Source: Neisseria animalis (GTDB taxonomy: Bacteria; Pseudomonadota; Gammaproteobacteria; Burkholderiales; Neisseriaceae). Taken from it: DNA of 64,000 nucleotides. Location: positions 2,046,001-2,110,000 of the forward strand of contig NZ_LR134287.1 in NCBI RefSeq assembly GCF_900636515.1, given 5' to 3'. Below the pieces are notes generated by a model, which was not told the origin of the DNA, searched no databases, and saw only the letters and a program-made list of their open reading frames with translations. The translations under genes were made by a program, and so were the position numbers. Below, one piece after another: positions 8,569-17,623 of the stretch. Numbering within the stretch: position 1 is the stretch's first letter; every line of letters begins with the position of its first letter.

Positions 8569-9630
8569 ATGAAAAAAATCCTCGTTACCGGCGGCGCCGG
8601 TTTTATCGGTTCGGCAGTTGTCCGCCACATCATCAACGATACGCAAGACAGCGTGGTCAATGTTGACAAGCTGACTTACGCCGGTAATTTGGAAAGCCTG
8701 AACAGTGTTTCAGGCAATCCCCGTTATGCTTTCGAGCAAGTGGATATTTGCGACCGCGCAGAGCTTGACCGCGTATTTGCACAACACCAGCCCGATTTGG
8801 TGATGCACTTGGCAGCGGAAAGCCATGTCGATCGCTCCATCGACGGTCCTGCGGCGTTTATCGAAACCAACATCGTCGGCACTTACACGCTCTTGGAAGC
8901 CGCGCGCGCCTATTGGCAATCCATGCCGTCTGCAAAACAGGCCGCCTTCCGTTTCCACCATATTTCCACCGATGAAGTGTACGGTGATTTGCACGGCACC
9001 GACGATTTGTTTACCGAAACCACGCCCTACGCGCCGTCCAGCCCCTACTCCGCCTCCAAAGCGGGCAGCGACCATTTGGTGCGCGCATGGCTGCGTACTT
9101 TCAGCCTGCCGACGATTGTCACCAACTGCTCCAACAACTACGGCCCTTACCACTTCCCCGAAAAACTGATTCCGCTGATGATTCTGAACGCACTCGACGG
9201 CAAACCGCTGCCCGTTTACGGCGACGGCATGCAGATTCGCGACTGGCTGTTTGTCGAAGACCATGCGCGCGCGCTTTATCAAGTCGTTACCGAAGGCAAG
9301 ATCGGCGAAACCTACAATATCGGCGGACACAATGAAAAAGCCAATATCGAAGTGGTAAAAACCATTTGCGCGCTGCTGGAAGAGCTGCGCCCCGAAAAAC
9401 CGGCCGGCGTAGCGAAATACGAAGACTTGATTACCTTTGTCAAAGACCGTCCGGGGCACGACGTGCGTTACGCCATCGATGCAGCGAAAATCGGCCGCGA
9501 GTTGGGCTGGAAGCCGCAGGAAACCTTTGAAAGCGGCATCCGCAAAACCGTGCAATGGTATTTGGACAACACCGAATGGTGGCAGCACGTACTCGACGGC
9601 TCCTACAACCGCGAGCGTTTAGGCGCGTAA
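8569..9630 (+). CDS. rfbB: dTDP-glucose 4,6-dehydratase
   Basis: RfbB/RmlB (353 residues) is a cytoplasmic short-chain dehydrogenase/reductase that converts dTDP-glucose to dTDP-4-keto-6-deoxyglucose. The NAD-binding loop GGAGFIG lies at 8-14. The catalytic set is T134-D135-E136 with Y160 and K164 (YSASK). A complete family length is present. It is the first of three dTDP-sugar genes but is separated from rfbA by 412 bp containing a DUS hairpin, a CREE and a CREE relic, so it may be transcribed on its own. Confidence 0.97.
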   Translation: MKKILVTGGAGFIGSAVVRHIINDTQDSVVNVDKLTYAGNLESLNSVSGNPRYAFEQVDICDRAELDRVFAQHQPDLVMHLAAESHVDRSIDGPAAFIETNIVGTYTLLEAARAYWQSMPSAKQAAFRFHHISTDEVYGDLHGTDDLFTETTPYAPSSPYSASKAGSDHLVRAWLRTFSLPTIVTNCSNNYGPYHFPEKLIPLMILNALDGKPLPVYGDGMQIRDWLFVEDHARALYQVVTEGKIGETYNIGGHNEKANIEVVKTICALLEELRPEKPAGVAKYEDLITFVKDRPGHDVRYAIDAAKIGRELGWKPQETFESGIRKTVQWYLDNTEWWQHVLDGSYNRERLGA

Positions 9631-9640
9631 ACATTCCAAC

Positions 9641-9686
9641 CGTTTTGCAGACGGCATCACCGCTCATCAGGCCGTCTGCAAAACCG
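9641..9686 (+). terminator. DUS hairpin terminator after rfbB
   Basis: CGTTTTGCAGACGGC pairs with GCCGTCTGCAAAACCG across a short loop, starting 11 bp after the rfbB stop. Confidence 0.65.
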
Positions 9687-9798
9687 ATACCGCAGCCAAA
9701 ACAACAAGCGGCACAAGGCGGATTTCAAACGGCATACCGCCCTGCCAAGGCCGTCTGCAAATCAAACCGTGAGAAATATATAATCGGATAACACAAAA

Positions 9799-9905
9799 TA
9801 TAGTCGAATAAAATAAGAATGAGACAAGGCAGCGAAGCCGCAGACAGTACACATAGTACGGCAAGGCAAAGCAACGCTGTATCATTCTTATTTTAAATGA
9901 CTATA
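9799..9905 (+). repeat. CREE, 107 bp, between rfbB and rfbA
   Basis: Intact consensus copy with terminal TA on both sides. It separates rfbB from rfbA. Confidence 0.92.
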
Positions 9906-9906
9906 A

Positions 9907-10012
9907 AACCATGCCGCAAAGCCGCAGGCAGTACGAATCGGCAAACTTACGTTCAACAGTTTAATCAAGCCCTCTCTTTAAGTAAGGCAAAGCAGCACGG
10001 TATCATTTTGTG
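9907..10012 (+). repeat. Degenerate long-form CREE relic
   Basis: It starts with a CREE-like word (GCAAAGCCGCAGGCAGTAC), has about 60 bp of extra core, then CTCTCTTTAAGTAAGGCAAAG and CGGTATCATTTTG. The extra core resembles the internal segment of the classical full-length Correia element as I recall it. The ends have decayed. Confidence 0.55.
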
Positions 10013-10042
10013 TTCCACCACGATAAAAATAAAGGAAGAAAC

Positions 10043-10942
10043 ATGAAAGGCATCATACTCGCCGGCGGCAGCGGCACGCGCCTCTACCCGATTACCCGAG
10101 GCGTATCCAAACAGCTCCTGCCCGTTTACAACAAACCGATGATTTATTACCCCCTGTCGGTACTCATGCTGGCGGGTATCCGTGACGTTTTGGTCATCAC
10201 CACCCCCGAAGACAACGAAAGTTTCAAACGGCTGCTCGGCGACGGTTCAGACTTCGGCATCAACCTTTCCTACGCCGTCCAGCCCAGCCCCGACGGTTTG
10301 GCGCAGGCATTCTTAATCGGCGAAGAATTTATCGGCAACGATTCGGTTTGTCTGGTATTGGGCGATAATATTTTCTACGGCCAACACTTCTCCCAATCGC
10401 TGAAAGCAGCGGCAGAGTTTGTGGAAAACGGCGGCGCCACCGTATTCGGCTATCAGGTGAAAGGCCCCGAGCGTTTCGGCGTGGTGGAATTTGACGAACA
10501 CTTCAAAGCACTTTCCATCGAAGAAAAACCCAAAGTGCCGAAATCCGATTGGGCGGTCACCGGCCTGTATTTCTACGACAAACGCGTGGTGGAATTTGCC
10601 AAACAAGTCAAGCCCTCCGAACGCGGCGAGCTGGAAATCACCAGCATCAACCAAATGTATCTCGAAGACGGCAGCCTGAACGTGCAGCTTTTGGGGCACG
10701 GTTTCGCTTGGCTGGATACCGGTACGCACGACAGCCTGCACGAAGCGGCCTCTTTTGTGAAAACCATCGAACACGTCCAAAACCTGCAAGTGGCGTGTCT
10801 CGAAGAAATCGCTTGGCGGCAGGGCTGGCTGAGTTCCGAACAAGTTGCAGCCTTGGCAAAACCCATGTGCAAAAACGAATACGGCCGATATCTGCTGAAA
10901 CTCGTTGAAAAACACAATATGCCGTCTGCAAACCGCGCATAA
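10043..10942 (+). CDS. rfbA: Glucose-1-phosphate thymidylyltransferase
   Basis: RfbA/RmlA (299 residues) joins glucose-1-phosphate to dTTP to make dTDP-glucose, the substrate of RfbB. The nucleotide-binding motif GGSGTRLYP is at 8-16, followed by [12 protein letters not shown], and the catalytic-site GDNIFYG lies near 110. The ATG at 10043 follows AAAGGAAG. An in-frame upstream start at 10010 would add 11 residues with no support. It is followed 87 bp later by rfbC, and the two probably form one transcript. Feedback control by dTDP-sugars is typical of the family. Confidence 0.97.
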   Translation: MKGIILAGGSGTRLYPITRGVSKQLLPVYNKPMIYYPLSVLMLAGIRDVLVITTPEDNESFKRLLGDGSDFGINLSYAVQPSPDGLAQAFLIGEEFIGNDSVCLVLGDNIFYGQHFSQSLKAAAEFVENGGATVFGYQVKGPERFGVVEFDEHFKALSIEEKPKVPKSDWAVTGLYFYDKRVVEFAKQVKPSERGELEITSINQMYLEDGSLNVQLLGHGFAWLDTGTHDSLHEAASFVKTIEHVQNLQVACLEEIAWRQGWLSSEQVAALAKPMCKNEYGRYLLKLVEKHNMPSANRA

Positions 10943-11029
10943 AGTGTCCGATACACACCCTGTCCGACACCAAAATCCGCAACCCGACACCATTTACCCC
11001 GCAGGCCGTCTGCAAAAACAAGGAACACC

Positions 11030-11569
11030 ATGAACATCATCGACACCCGAATCCCCGAAGTCAAACTGCTCGAACCCAAAGTATTCGGCGACGAGCGCGG
11101 CTTTTTTATGGAAACCTTCCGCGATGAATGGTTTAAAACCCATGTTGCCGAGCGTACTTTTGTGCAGGAAAACCATTCCAAATCCACCAAAGGCGTATTG
11201 CGCGGCCTGCACTATCAAACGGAAAACACCCAAGGCAAACTGGTGCGCGTGGTGTCTGGCGCAGTATTCGATGTTGCCGTCGATATGCGTAAAGACTCGC
11301 CCACTTTCGGGCAATGGGCAGGCGAAATCCTCTCGGCCGAAAACAAACGCCAACTGTGGGTACCTGAAGGTTTTGCCCACGGATTCTATGTCTTGAGCGA
11401 TGAAGCGGAGTTTGTCTACAAATGCACCGATTATTACAATCCGCAAGCCGAGCATTCGCTGATTTGGAACGATGAAACCGTCGGTATCGAATGGCCGCTG
11501 GAAGGCGAACCTTCCTTGTCCGCCAAAGATTCAGCAGGCAAAATCCTTGCCGAAGCCGCCGTGTTTTAA
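11030..11569 (+). CDS. rfbC: dTDP-4-dehydrorhamnose 3,5-epimerase
   Basis: RfbC/RmlC (179 residues) epimerises dTDP-4-keto-6-deoxyglucose at C3 and C5. It is a cupin-fold dimer. The RGLHYQ motif places the catalytic base at H61, with K70 nearby and the tyrosine pair around 130-136. AAGGAACACC precedes the ATG at 11030. No rfbD (dTDP-4-keto-rhamnose reductase) gene follows, and the next gene is a flavoprotein. The pathway encoded here therefore stops at the keto sugar unless rfbD lies elsewhere. Meningococcal cps region D has the same rfbBAC set. Confidence 0.96.
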   Translation: MNIIDTRIPEVKLLEPKVFGDERGFFMETFRDEWFKTHVAERTFVQENHSKSTKGVLRGLHYQTENTQGKLVRVVSGAVFDVAVDMRKDSPTFGQWAGEILSAENKRQLWVPEGFAHGFYVLSDEAEFVYKCTDYYNPQAEHSLIWNDETVGIEWPLEGEPSLSAKDSAGKILAEAAVF

Positions 11570-11585
11570 TCCTTAACCTTTCCCC

Positions 11586-11632
11586 AAAGCCGTCTGCAAA
11601 ATGCGACAATGCCGTATTTGCAGACGGCTTTC
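11586..11632 (+). terminator. DUS hairpin terminator after rfbC
   Basis: AAAGCCGTCTGCAAAATG pairs with ATTTGCAGACGGCTTTC 17 bp downstream of rfbC. It also overlaps the immediate upstream region of the next gene. Confidence 0.7.
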
Positions 11633-11644
11633 AGCATATTATCC

Positions 11645-12910
11645 ATGACACATTCTTCCTTCCATTCCCTGATTATCGGAGCGGGCGCGGCCGGCATGAT
11701 GGCGGCAGCGCGTATCGGACAGCGCGGCTTTTCCGTTGCCCTGATAGACCATGCAAGCAAAATCGGAGAAAAAATCCGCATCTCCGGCGGCGGGCGCTGC
11801 AACTTTACCAATCTCAACCTCAACGGCAACGACGGTTCCTCATATTACGTTTCGCAGCAGCCGCGCTTCGTCCGCCATGCCCTGTCGCGGTTTTGCGCCC
11901 ACGATTTCGTCCGCATGGTCGAAGCACACGGCATCGCCTATCATGAAAAACACAAAGGACAACTGTTCTGCAACGGCAGCGCTCAGGAAATCATCTCCAT
12001 GCTGCAACGCGAATGCGACCAAGGCAGCGTTTCTTGGCATACCGGCTGCACCGTCCAAGCCGTAACCGCCCTTTGCACACCGCCGGAACACAACGCCGAG
12101 CGCTTTGAAATCCGCACCACACAAGGCACATTCCGCTGCCGTCATTTAATCGTTGCCACCGGCGGGCTTGCTGTTCCCGCCATCGGCGCCACCGCGTTCG
12201 GCTATGAAACCGCCAAGCAGTTCGGGCACAGCATTGTGCCGCCGGAAGCCGCCCTCGTTCCCCTGCGTTTCGCACATTGGGCAGACAACGGTTTCGACGC
12301 GCTCTCCGGTATCGCCTTGCCCGTCCGCATCAGTACCGGCACAGGCAGGCAGTGCGTGTCGTTTGATGAAGACTTGCTGTTCCGCCATAAAGGTTTGAGC
12401 GGCCCTGCGGTATTGCAGATTTCCAGCTACTGGCAGCCGGGCAACAGCCTGACCGTCAACCTCGTTCCCGATACCGATTTGTCGGCAGCATTGTGCAGCG
12501 GCAAATCCGGTCAGAAAATCCAACTCAATACCGCTCTGAAACAGCTCTGCCCCGCCCTGCCCGACCGCCTGCTGGATTTCTGGCTGGCACAGCCCGAATT
12601 TTCCGCCCACGCTGCACAAAAATGGGCAGATGTTCCAAACGCTTTGCTGCATCAACTGGGCAACAGCCTGAACGCTTGGACGCTGCTGCCCAGCGGTTCG
12701 GACGGCCACAAAAAAGCCGAAGCCACGCGCGGCGGTGTCAATGTTAAAGAAATCAACCCGAAAACCATGGAAAGCCGTCTGCAAAACGGGCTGTACTTCA
12801 TCGGCGAAGTCATGGACATTACCGGCTGGCTCGGCGGCTATAATTTCCAATGGGCATGGGCTTCGGCGGTCTGCGCGGCAGAAGCGGTTGCATCAGACGG
12901 CGCGGCATAA
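11645..12910 (+). CDS. YhiN/HI0933-family NAD(P)/FAD-dependent oxidoreductase
   Basis: A 421-residue flavoprotein of the HI0933 (YhiN/BaiN) family. The FAD-binding Rossmann loop GAGAAGMMAA is at 12-21, and GEKIRISGGGRCNFTN near 40-55 is the family signature. A conserved C-terminal FIGEVMDITGWLGGYNFQWAWASA segment closes the flavin site. The physiological substrate of most members is unknown, and some reduce steroid or thiol compounds. The ATG at 11645 is preferred over an in-frame codon at 11609, which lies inside the DUS hairpin. It stands alone between two terminator-like structures. Confidence 0.9.
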   Translation: MTHSSFHSLIIGAGAAGMMAAARIGQRGFSVALIDHASKIGEKIRISGGGRCNFTNLNLNGNDGSSYYVSQQPRFVRHALSRFCAHDFVRMVEAHGIAYHEKHKGQLFCNGSAQEIISMLQRECDQGSVSWHTGCTVQAVTALCTPPEHNAERFEIRTTQGTFRCRHLIVATGGLAVPAIGATAFGYETAKQFGHSIVPPEAALVPLRFAHWADNGFDALSGIALPVRISTGTGRQCVSFDEDLLFRHKGLSGPAVLQISSYWQPGNSLTVNLVPDTDLSAALCSGKSGQKIQLNTALKQLCPALPDRLLDFWLAQPEFSAHAAQKWADVPNALLHQLGNSLNAWTLLPSGSDGHKKAEATRGGVNVKEINPKTMESRLQNGLYFIGEVMDITGWLGGYNFQWAWASAVCAAEAVASDGAA

Positions 12911-12921
12911 CCAAACAAGCC

Positions 12922-13193
12922 GAGACCTTTGCCAAAACAGGAAACGAAGCAAAACTGATGGCAGGGACGGGTTTACGCCTGCCCGAAAATCGAATAAATA
13001 TAGTCATTTAAAATAAGAATGATACAGCGTTGCTTTGCCTTGCCGTACTATGTGTACTGTCTGCGGCTTCGCTGCCTTGTCTCATTCTTATTTTATTCGA
13101 CTATACCTTGAAAAGTTACCACGTCAAAAAGCCCAAGTGGTCGGGGGCAAAACCCGCCCTGCAAGCCCTTGTCATGATTTTTGCACAGCTCTC
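12922..13193 (+). mobile_element. MITE-like repeat (167-bp family) split by a CREE
   Basis: The left end GAGACCTTTGC and the right end TTGCACAGCTCTC are imperfect inverted repeats. The interior matches the copy at 38969-39135 (AACAGGAAACGAA, AAACTGATGGCAGGG, CAAAAAGCCCAAG, CCCTTGTCATGA). A CREE sits at 12999-13105. Without it about 165 bp remain, the family length. No coding capacity. Confidence 0.75.
12999..13105 (-). repeat. CREE, 107 bp, inside a MITE-like repeat
   Basis: Intact copy in the TATAGTCATTT-first orientation, inserted between the GAAAAT and CCTTGAAAA blocks of the host repeat. Confidence 0.92.
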
Positions 13194-13287
13194 AAGCTGC
13201 CGTTTTTTCAAAATTTTTTGGCAATTTTGCTGCTTTTCTCCGCATTTTCCATAAATATCCCGATTTTAACGCCAAACACCAAAGCAA

Positions 13288-13326
13288 AAGCCGTCTGCAA
13301 AACGATGTTTCAGACGGCTGTTTTTT
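13288..13326 (+). terminator. DUS hairpin followed by T run
   Basis: AAGCCGTCTGCAAAAC pairs with GTTTCAGACGGCT and is followed by TTTTTT. It would block readthrough into the BASS gene from the left. Confidence 0.65.
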
Positions 13327-13485
13327 CTTGAACATTTTATTCCAAAAAGATAATCCGAACGCCGTTTTATTGCGCCTGAAAGTATCGTTCCGCTGCCCGA
13401 TTGCCCATATTCTCTTTGCACAAACGTCTCAACTTCTGTAAAAATAAGCCCTGTTTCCATTAAAAAAAGAAAAGGATAATTCATT

Positions 13486-14439
13486 ATGTCGTTTCTCGCT
13501 TCACTCAGCGCGCAGTTGACCCGTTTTACCGCTGCTGTAATTATCCTTGCCGCCGTGGTCGCCATGATTGAGCCGGCCTCTTTCGCTTGGGTAAAAGGCG
13601 ATACGCAGATTATCGTACTGGGGATTATCATGCTCGGCATGGGCATGACTCTGGGTAAGGAAGACTATCTGATTTTGGCACAACGCCCGCTGGATATTTT
13701 CATCGGCGCGGCGGCGCAATACACCATTATGCCGCTGGTAGCGATTGCGATTGCCAAGGTCTTCAACCTTTCTCCCGGGCTGACTTTGGGCTTGGTTCTG
13801 GTCGGCACCTGCCCCGGCGGTGTCTCCTCCAACATCATGAGTTTTCTGGCAAAAGGCGATGTGGCATACTCGGTAGGCATGACCACTGTTTCCACCCTAC
13901 TCGCGCCGGTAATGACTCCGCTGTGGTTGATGTATCTGGTCGGCGAAACAGTAGATATGGACGGCTGGGCGATGTTCAAATTCATGCTGCTGGTTACGCT
14001 GCTGCCTGTTGTCATCGGTTCGGCCGCCAATATGTTGTGGCACAACAAACACTGGTTTGCCGAAGTACGCGCCACCATGCCGGGCGTAGCGGTGTTGGCG
14101 TTTGCCTGCATCGTCGGCGGCGTAGCGGCGGTACACGGACACCGCTTCATGGAATCCGCGCTGGTGATGGTGTTGGCGATTGCGGCACACAATATCTGCG
14201 GTTATGTATTGGGCTTTTATTCGGGCGCATTATTCGGTATGTCCACCGCCAAAAAACGGACTTTATCGATTGAAGTGGGCGTACAAAATGCAGGTTTGGC
14301 CACCGGATTAAGCGCAAAATTCTTCCCTGCCAACGCCGAATCCGCCGTAGCCACCGCCGTTGCCTGCGTCTGGCATTCGGTATCGGGTACGGTTCTCGGC
14401 AACCTGTTTGCTTGGTGGGACAAACGCAAAGCCGGTTAA
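13486..14439 (+). CDS. BASS-family sodium:organic anion symporter (ASBT-NM-like)
   Basis: A 317-residue inner-membrane symporter of the bile acid:sodium (BASS) family, close in pattern to the structurally studied N. meningitidis ASBT homologue. About ten hydrophobic segments include the two crossover motifs: GTCPGGVSSN at 107-116 and EVGVQNAGLATGL at 263-275. Residues corresponding to both sodium sites are kept: Q78, S115, N116, S129, T133, E263 and Q267. AAAGGATAATTC precedes the ATG at 13486. The physiological substrate is not evident, and organic acids such as pantoate or other carboxylates are as likely as bile acids. Monocistronic, ended by a DUS hairpin. Confidence 0.93.
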   Translation: MSFLASLSAQLTRFTAAVIILAAVVAMIEPASFAWVKGDTQIIVLGIIMLGMGMTLGKEDYLILAQRPLDIFIGAAAQYTIMPLVAIAIAKVFNLSPGLTLGLVLVGTCPGGVSSNIMSFLAKGDVAYSVGMTTVSTLLAPVMTPLWLMYLVGETVDMDGWAMFKFMLLVTLLPVVIGSAANMLWHNKHWFAEVRATMPGVAVLAFACIVGGVAAVHGHRFMESALVMVLAIAAHNICGYVLGFYSGALFGMSTAKKRTLSIEVGVQNAGLATGLSAKFFPANAESAVATAVACVWHSVSGTVLGNLFAWWDKRKAG

Positions 14440-14751
14440 AACTGCCTGTTTCTGAAACGTACAAGCCGTCTGCAAAACAGCCGAATCGCCATCATGCTGT
14501 TTTACAGACGGCTTTTTCAGGCTACGGGCGAATCTGACTGTGCCGCCGCCGTACAAACCGCAACTGCTGCGGCATTTTCCTGCCGCCATCACAACCCGGC
14601 ACGGCACGATGGCGCACGGCAGTATCGGATTTGCAAACAGCAGACGGCCAAACCATCGAAACCGCAAAGCTGCCGCTCTGCACAGCCTGCCCTCTTGGCG
14701 GGTTCTGTATCATCTGCTTATGTTTAGCGCACCCAAATCGGGTTGCTCATT
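14440..14751. other. Intergenic region after BASS transporter
   Basis: Only a DUS hairpin and degenerate GC-rich sequence. No start codon with a ribosome-binding site leads to a recognisable protein. Confidence 0.6.
14463..14517 (+). terminator. DUS hairpin terminator after BASS gene
   Basis: AAGCCGTCTGCAAAACAG pairs with CTGTTTTACAGACGGCTT and is followed by TTT, 24 bp past the stop. Confidence 0.72.
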
Positions 14752-14858
14752 TATAGTTATTTAAAATAAGAATGATACAGCGTTGCTTTGCCTTGCCGTA
14801 CTATGTGTACTGTCTGCGGCTTCGCTGCCTTGTCTCATTCTTATTTTATTCGACTATA
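14752..14858 (-). repeat. CREE, 107 bp, overlapping the 3' end of the TPR gene
   Basis: The left end reads TATAGTTATTT, one base from consensus. The right end overlaps the next gene's last codons and stop. Together with the copy at 16350-16456, in opposite orientation, it brackets that gene. Confidence 0.92.
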
Positions 14859-16334
14859 TTTTCCCCGATACGGCAAACACTTGCGCGCCATTTCTTGCGC
14901 CAATTCCCGCCATACTGACGACCAGTCGTCAAACGTCTGCTTGCGGAACAATCTTGCGGCGCTGTACCACGGACTGTCGTGCCGATCGAGCAACCAACGG
15001 AAATCAGCATGATAACCGAGCAAAATCCATGTTTCCTTACCCATACCCGCCGCCAAATGCGCGACGCTGGTATCGACGCTGATTACCCAATCCATCTGCG
15101 CCGTCAAACCGGCGGTTTCGGCAAACGAGTGCAGCGGATAGTGGTGCAGATTGGCCACCGCAGCAGCGGCAGACTGTTCCTCAGTCGGGATGACCTGCTG
15201 CAAACAGAAAAAATCGGCAGGATAGTCAAACAAAAAAGCAATGTCCGACAACGCCACATTCCGCTGATGCTCGATATTGGCACGGGCGGAAGTCCAAACC
15301 AAACCGATTTTGGGGCGGCTGCCGAAGCCGTCTGCCGATAATTTGTGCTGCCAAGCTGTCCGAATATCGGGCGGTGCGTGCAAATAGCCTTGCGGATACG
15401 GAATATCGTTGAGTGTCGGCGTAAACACCTGCGGCAAATCCATAACGGAAATCTGCGCTTCGACACCCGCAGGCGGCAGGCCGTCTGTAAAAATATGCAC
15501 ACCCGGATAGCTGGCACGAAACAAGTCTTCCAAGCAGGCATCGCACTTGAAAACCACATCAAATCCGTATGCCTGCAATAGCGGGATATAACGCGAAAAA
15601 TGCAGCGTATCGCCCCAACCTTGTTCTTCATACACCATCAGACGGCAAGGGCGGCGCACATCACGATTCCACAGCGGTACGGCGGCATCTTGATAACGCT
15701 CCAACTCGGGCATGGCCGCGGCGCGGTGTGCATAATACTGCCAGCCCTGCCGGTAATCGCCCTCGCGCAACAGCAAAATGCCTTTGGAAGCCAATGCGCC
15801 GGACAAATCCGGTTCGATAGATAAGGCGGTTTCGACATCGGCACGCGCTTCAGCGTACCGTTTCAACACCTGATAAATCATGGCACGGTTTTGATAAGCG
15901 CGCGCCTTGCTTTGGTCTTGCGCCAAATAGCGGTCGTACCATGCCAGCGAGCGCAAGAAGTCCTGCAGACTGCCACTCTGCTTCGCCATTTGAAAAGAAG
16001 CGATACAGAGTTTTTCCAGCATGGCCAAATGCGTGGGCGCAAAACGGCAGCCCGTTTCATAACTGACAACCGCTTCTTCCAAGCGCGCCAGCTCTTCCAA
16101 AATCACACCTTGTACATAATACGACTGCCCGTAGCTGCCGTCCTGCGCCAGCGACCGTTTTACCAGTATCAACGCCGATTCCGGCCGGACAAACGCGCAG
16201 GCCAACGCCATCATGGTCAGCAATTCCGCGTCATTGGGATTTTCAGGCAAAGCCGCCTCCAGCAGCATCAATGCCTGTTCATACTGCTGATTATTGATGA
16301 GACTGCTGCTCTGTTGCCATAATTCGTCGTGCAT
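14841..16334 (-). CDS. TPR-containing glycosyltransferase-like protein
   Basis: A 497-residue protein. Residues about 1-215 form tetratricopeptide repeats (for example NPNDAELLTMMALACAF and ARAYQNRAMIYQVLKRYAEA). The C-terminal half looks like a GT-B fold of the heptosyltransferase type, with VYEEQGWGDTLHFSRYIPLL, then PKIGLVWTSA and VISVDTSVAHLAAGMGKETWILL. Such proteins are annotated as TPR glycosyltransferases, but donor and acceptor are unknown. The ATG at 16334 lies 16 bp from a CREE. The final residues (YSRIK) and the TAA stop are supplied by the other CREE, so the native C-terminus was probably altered. The gene sits alone between inverted CREEs. Confidence 0.85.
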   Translation of the reverse strand: MHDELWQQSSSLINNQQYEQALMLLEAALPENPNDAELLTMMALACAFVRPESALILVKRSLAQDGSYGQSYYVQGVILEELARLEEAVVSYETGCRFAPTHLAMLEKLCIASFQMAKQSGSLQDFLRSLAWYDRYLAQDQSKARAYQNRAMIYQVLKRYAEARADVETALSIEPDLSGALASKGILLLREGDYRQGWQYYAHRAAAMPELERYQDAAVPLWNRDVRRPCRLMVYEEQGWGDTLHFSRYIPLLQAYGFDVVFKCDACLEDLFRASYPGVHIFTDGLPPAGVEAQISVMDLPQVFTPTLNDIPYPQGYLHAPPDIRTAWQHKLSADGFGSRPKIGLVWTSARANIEHQRNVALSDIAFLFDYPADFFCLQQVIPTEEQSAAAAVANLHHYPLHSFAETAGLTAQMDWVISVDTSVAHLAAGMGKETWILLGYHADFRWLLDRHDSPWYSAARLFRKQTFDDWSSVWRELAQEMARKCLPYRGKYSRIK

Positions 16335-16349
16335 GGTGTGCTTTCTCTT

Positions 16350-16456
16350 TATAGTCGAATAAAATAAGAATGAGACAAGGCAGCGAAGCCGCAGACAGTA
16401 CACATAGTACGGCAAGGCAAAGCAACGCTGTATCATTCTTATTTTAAATGACTATA
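16350..16456 (+). repeat. CREE, 107 bp, directly upstream of TPR gene
   Basis: Intact copy ending 16 bp before the start codon of the leftward TPR gene. Reading leftward, its end offers TTGTCT and then TATAAA with 19 bp between, similar to the promoter reported for some Correia ends. Confidence 0.92.
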
Positions 16457-16511
16457 CCAACTGCCGTAAGGAAGAGGATATGCCGTCTGCTTTTCGGACA
16501 TACGGACACCC

Positions 16512-16548
16512 AAAAGCCGCCTGAAACCTGATTTCAGACGGCTTTTCA
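16512..16548 (-). terminator. DUS-like hairpin terminator of hslO
   Basis: AAAAGCCGCCTGAAA (one mismatch to DUS) pairs with TTTCAGACGGCTTTT, just past the hslO stop. Confidence 0.72.
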
Positions 16549-16559
16549 AGATTCCGTGA

Positions 16560-17474
16560 TTATTGCAAACGCTGCGCTTCCTGACGAACGGCATTGACGA
16601 CATCTGCACCGAACAATGCGTTGACATCGGTTTCATCGAAAACGTATTTCTCATGGCAGAAATCGCAATCGACGGCCACGCTGCCCTGCTCGGCCACCAC
16701 GCTGCCTACCTCTTGCCCGCCCAACATCAGCAGCATATCGCTCACTTTGCCGCGCGAGCAGGTACAGGCAAATTCAATGGTTTCCGGCTCGAATACGCGC
16801 GGCGGCGTTTCATGGAACAAGCGGTAAAGCAGATGTTGGGCGTCCAAACCGGTCAGCTCTTCGGCAGTAACCGTCTGCGCCAGCGTGCTGACGTGTTCCC
16901 ATGCTTCCTCACCCAGCTCTTCTTCCGGCAGACGCTGTACCAGCAATCCGCCGCAAGCCTCATCAGAAGCCGCCAATACAATATGCGTATCCAACTGTTC
17001 GGAGCGTTTCATATAGTTCACCAGCATTTGTGCGATGCTGTCTCCCTCCAGCGGCACAACACCCTGCCACGGCTCGGCATCTTTCGGCTGCAACGTTAAC
17101 ACAAACACGCTGTTTTCTCCCAACAGCTCCGCAAGACTCTCGTTGTCACCGATTTCGGCAGTTTCGTCCCAACGGGCAGTGGCTCGGACGGTTTGTTCGG
17201 ACGTGGCTTCGACAACCAGCATTTTCAGACGGCCTTGCCCCTGAACCTGAACAATCAATGTTCCGTCGATTTTCAAATTGCTCGACAACAGCGCACCTGC
17301 TGCCAGCAATTCGCCCAATGCACGGCGAATCGCGGCAGGATAGTGCTTCTGCCGTACAATGTGCTGCCATACGTTTTCCAAACGGACGTGCAGGCCGCGT
17401 ACCGGCATATCGTCAAAAATAAAACGGGTACGGCAGTCGGCGCGGTTGACGGCTGCCGGAGTATGTTGTGTCAT
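16560..17474 (-). CDS. hslO: Redox-regulated chaperone Hsp33
   Basis: A 304-residue cytoplasmic holdase that is activated by oxidation. The C-terminal zinc switch has the CxC (CTCS) and CxxC (CDFC) cysteine pairs typical of the family. The N-terminal substrate-binding domain is complete, with GLLVQRLP near 190. The ATG at 17474 (MTQHTPAAVNRADCRTRF) is preferred. An in-frame codon at 17507 would add 11 residues, with no ribosome-binding-site support. It is divergent from murU with about 150 bp between, and ended by a DUS-like hairpin. Confidence 0.95.
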   Translation of the reverse strand: MTQHTPAAVNRADCRTRFIFDDMPVRGLHVRLENVWQHIVRQKHYPAAIRRALGELLAAGALLSSNLKIDGTLIVQVQGQGRLKMLVVEATSEQTVRATARWDETAEIGDNESLAELLGENSVFVLTLQPKDAEPWQGVVPLEGDSIAQMLVNYMKRSEQLDTHIVLAASDEACGGLLVQRLPEEELGEEAWEHVSTLAQTVTAEELTGLDAQHLLYRLFHETPPRVFEPETIEFACTCSRGKVSDMLLMLGGQEVGSVVAEQGSVAVDCDFCHEKYVFDETDVNALFGADVVNAVRQEAQRLQ

Positions 17475-17623
17475 GTTATTCCCAATCAAATCAATAACGG
17501 TTTTCACGCTAATATGGTTGCTTAGGCAAATAAATCAAGACTACAGACGGCATTGCCGCACCATGCCTTGCCCGCTGCCGCCATCGGCTATACAATTCCA
17601 TCATCTTACCGACGGATAATCCC

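Larger units (their letters stand above)
9631..10042. other. rfbB-rfbA gap filled by repeats
   Basis: No gene. In order it holds a DUS hairpin, a single DUS near 9750, a CREE (9799-9905), a long-form CREE relic (about 9907-10012) and the rfbA ribosome-binding site. Confidence 0.75.
12911..13485. other. Repeat-rich intergenic region
   Basis: No gene. It contains a 167-bp-type MITE interrupted by a CREE, a DUS hairpin and a plain AT-rich leader before the BASS transporter gene. Confidence 0.7.
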
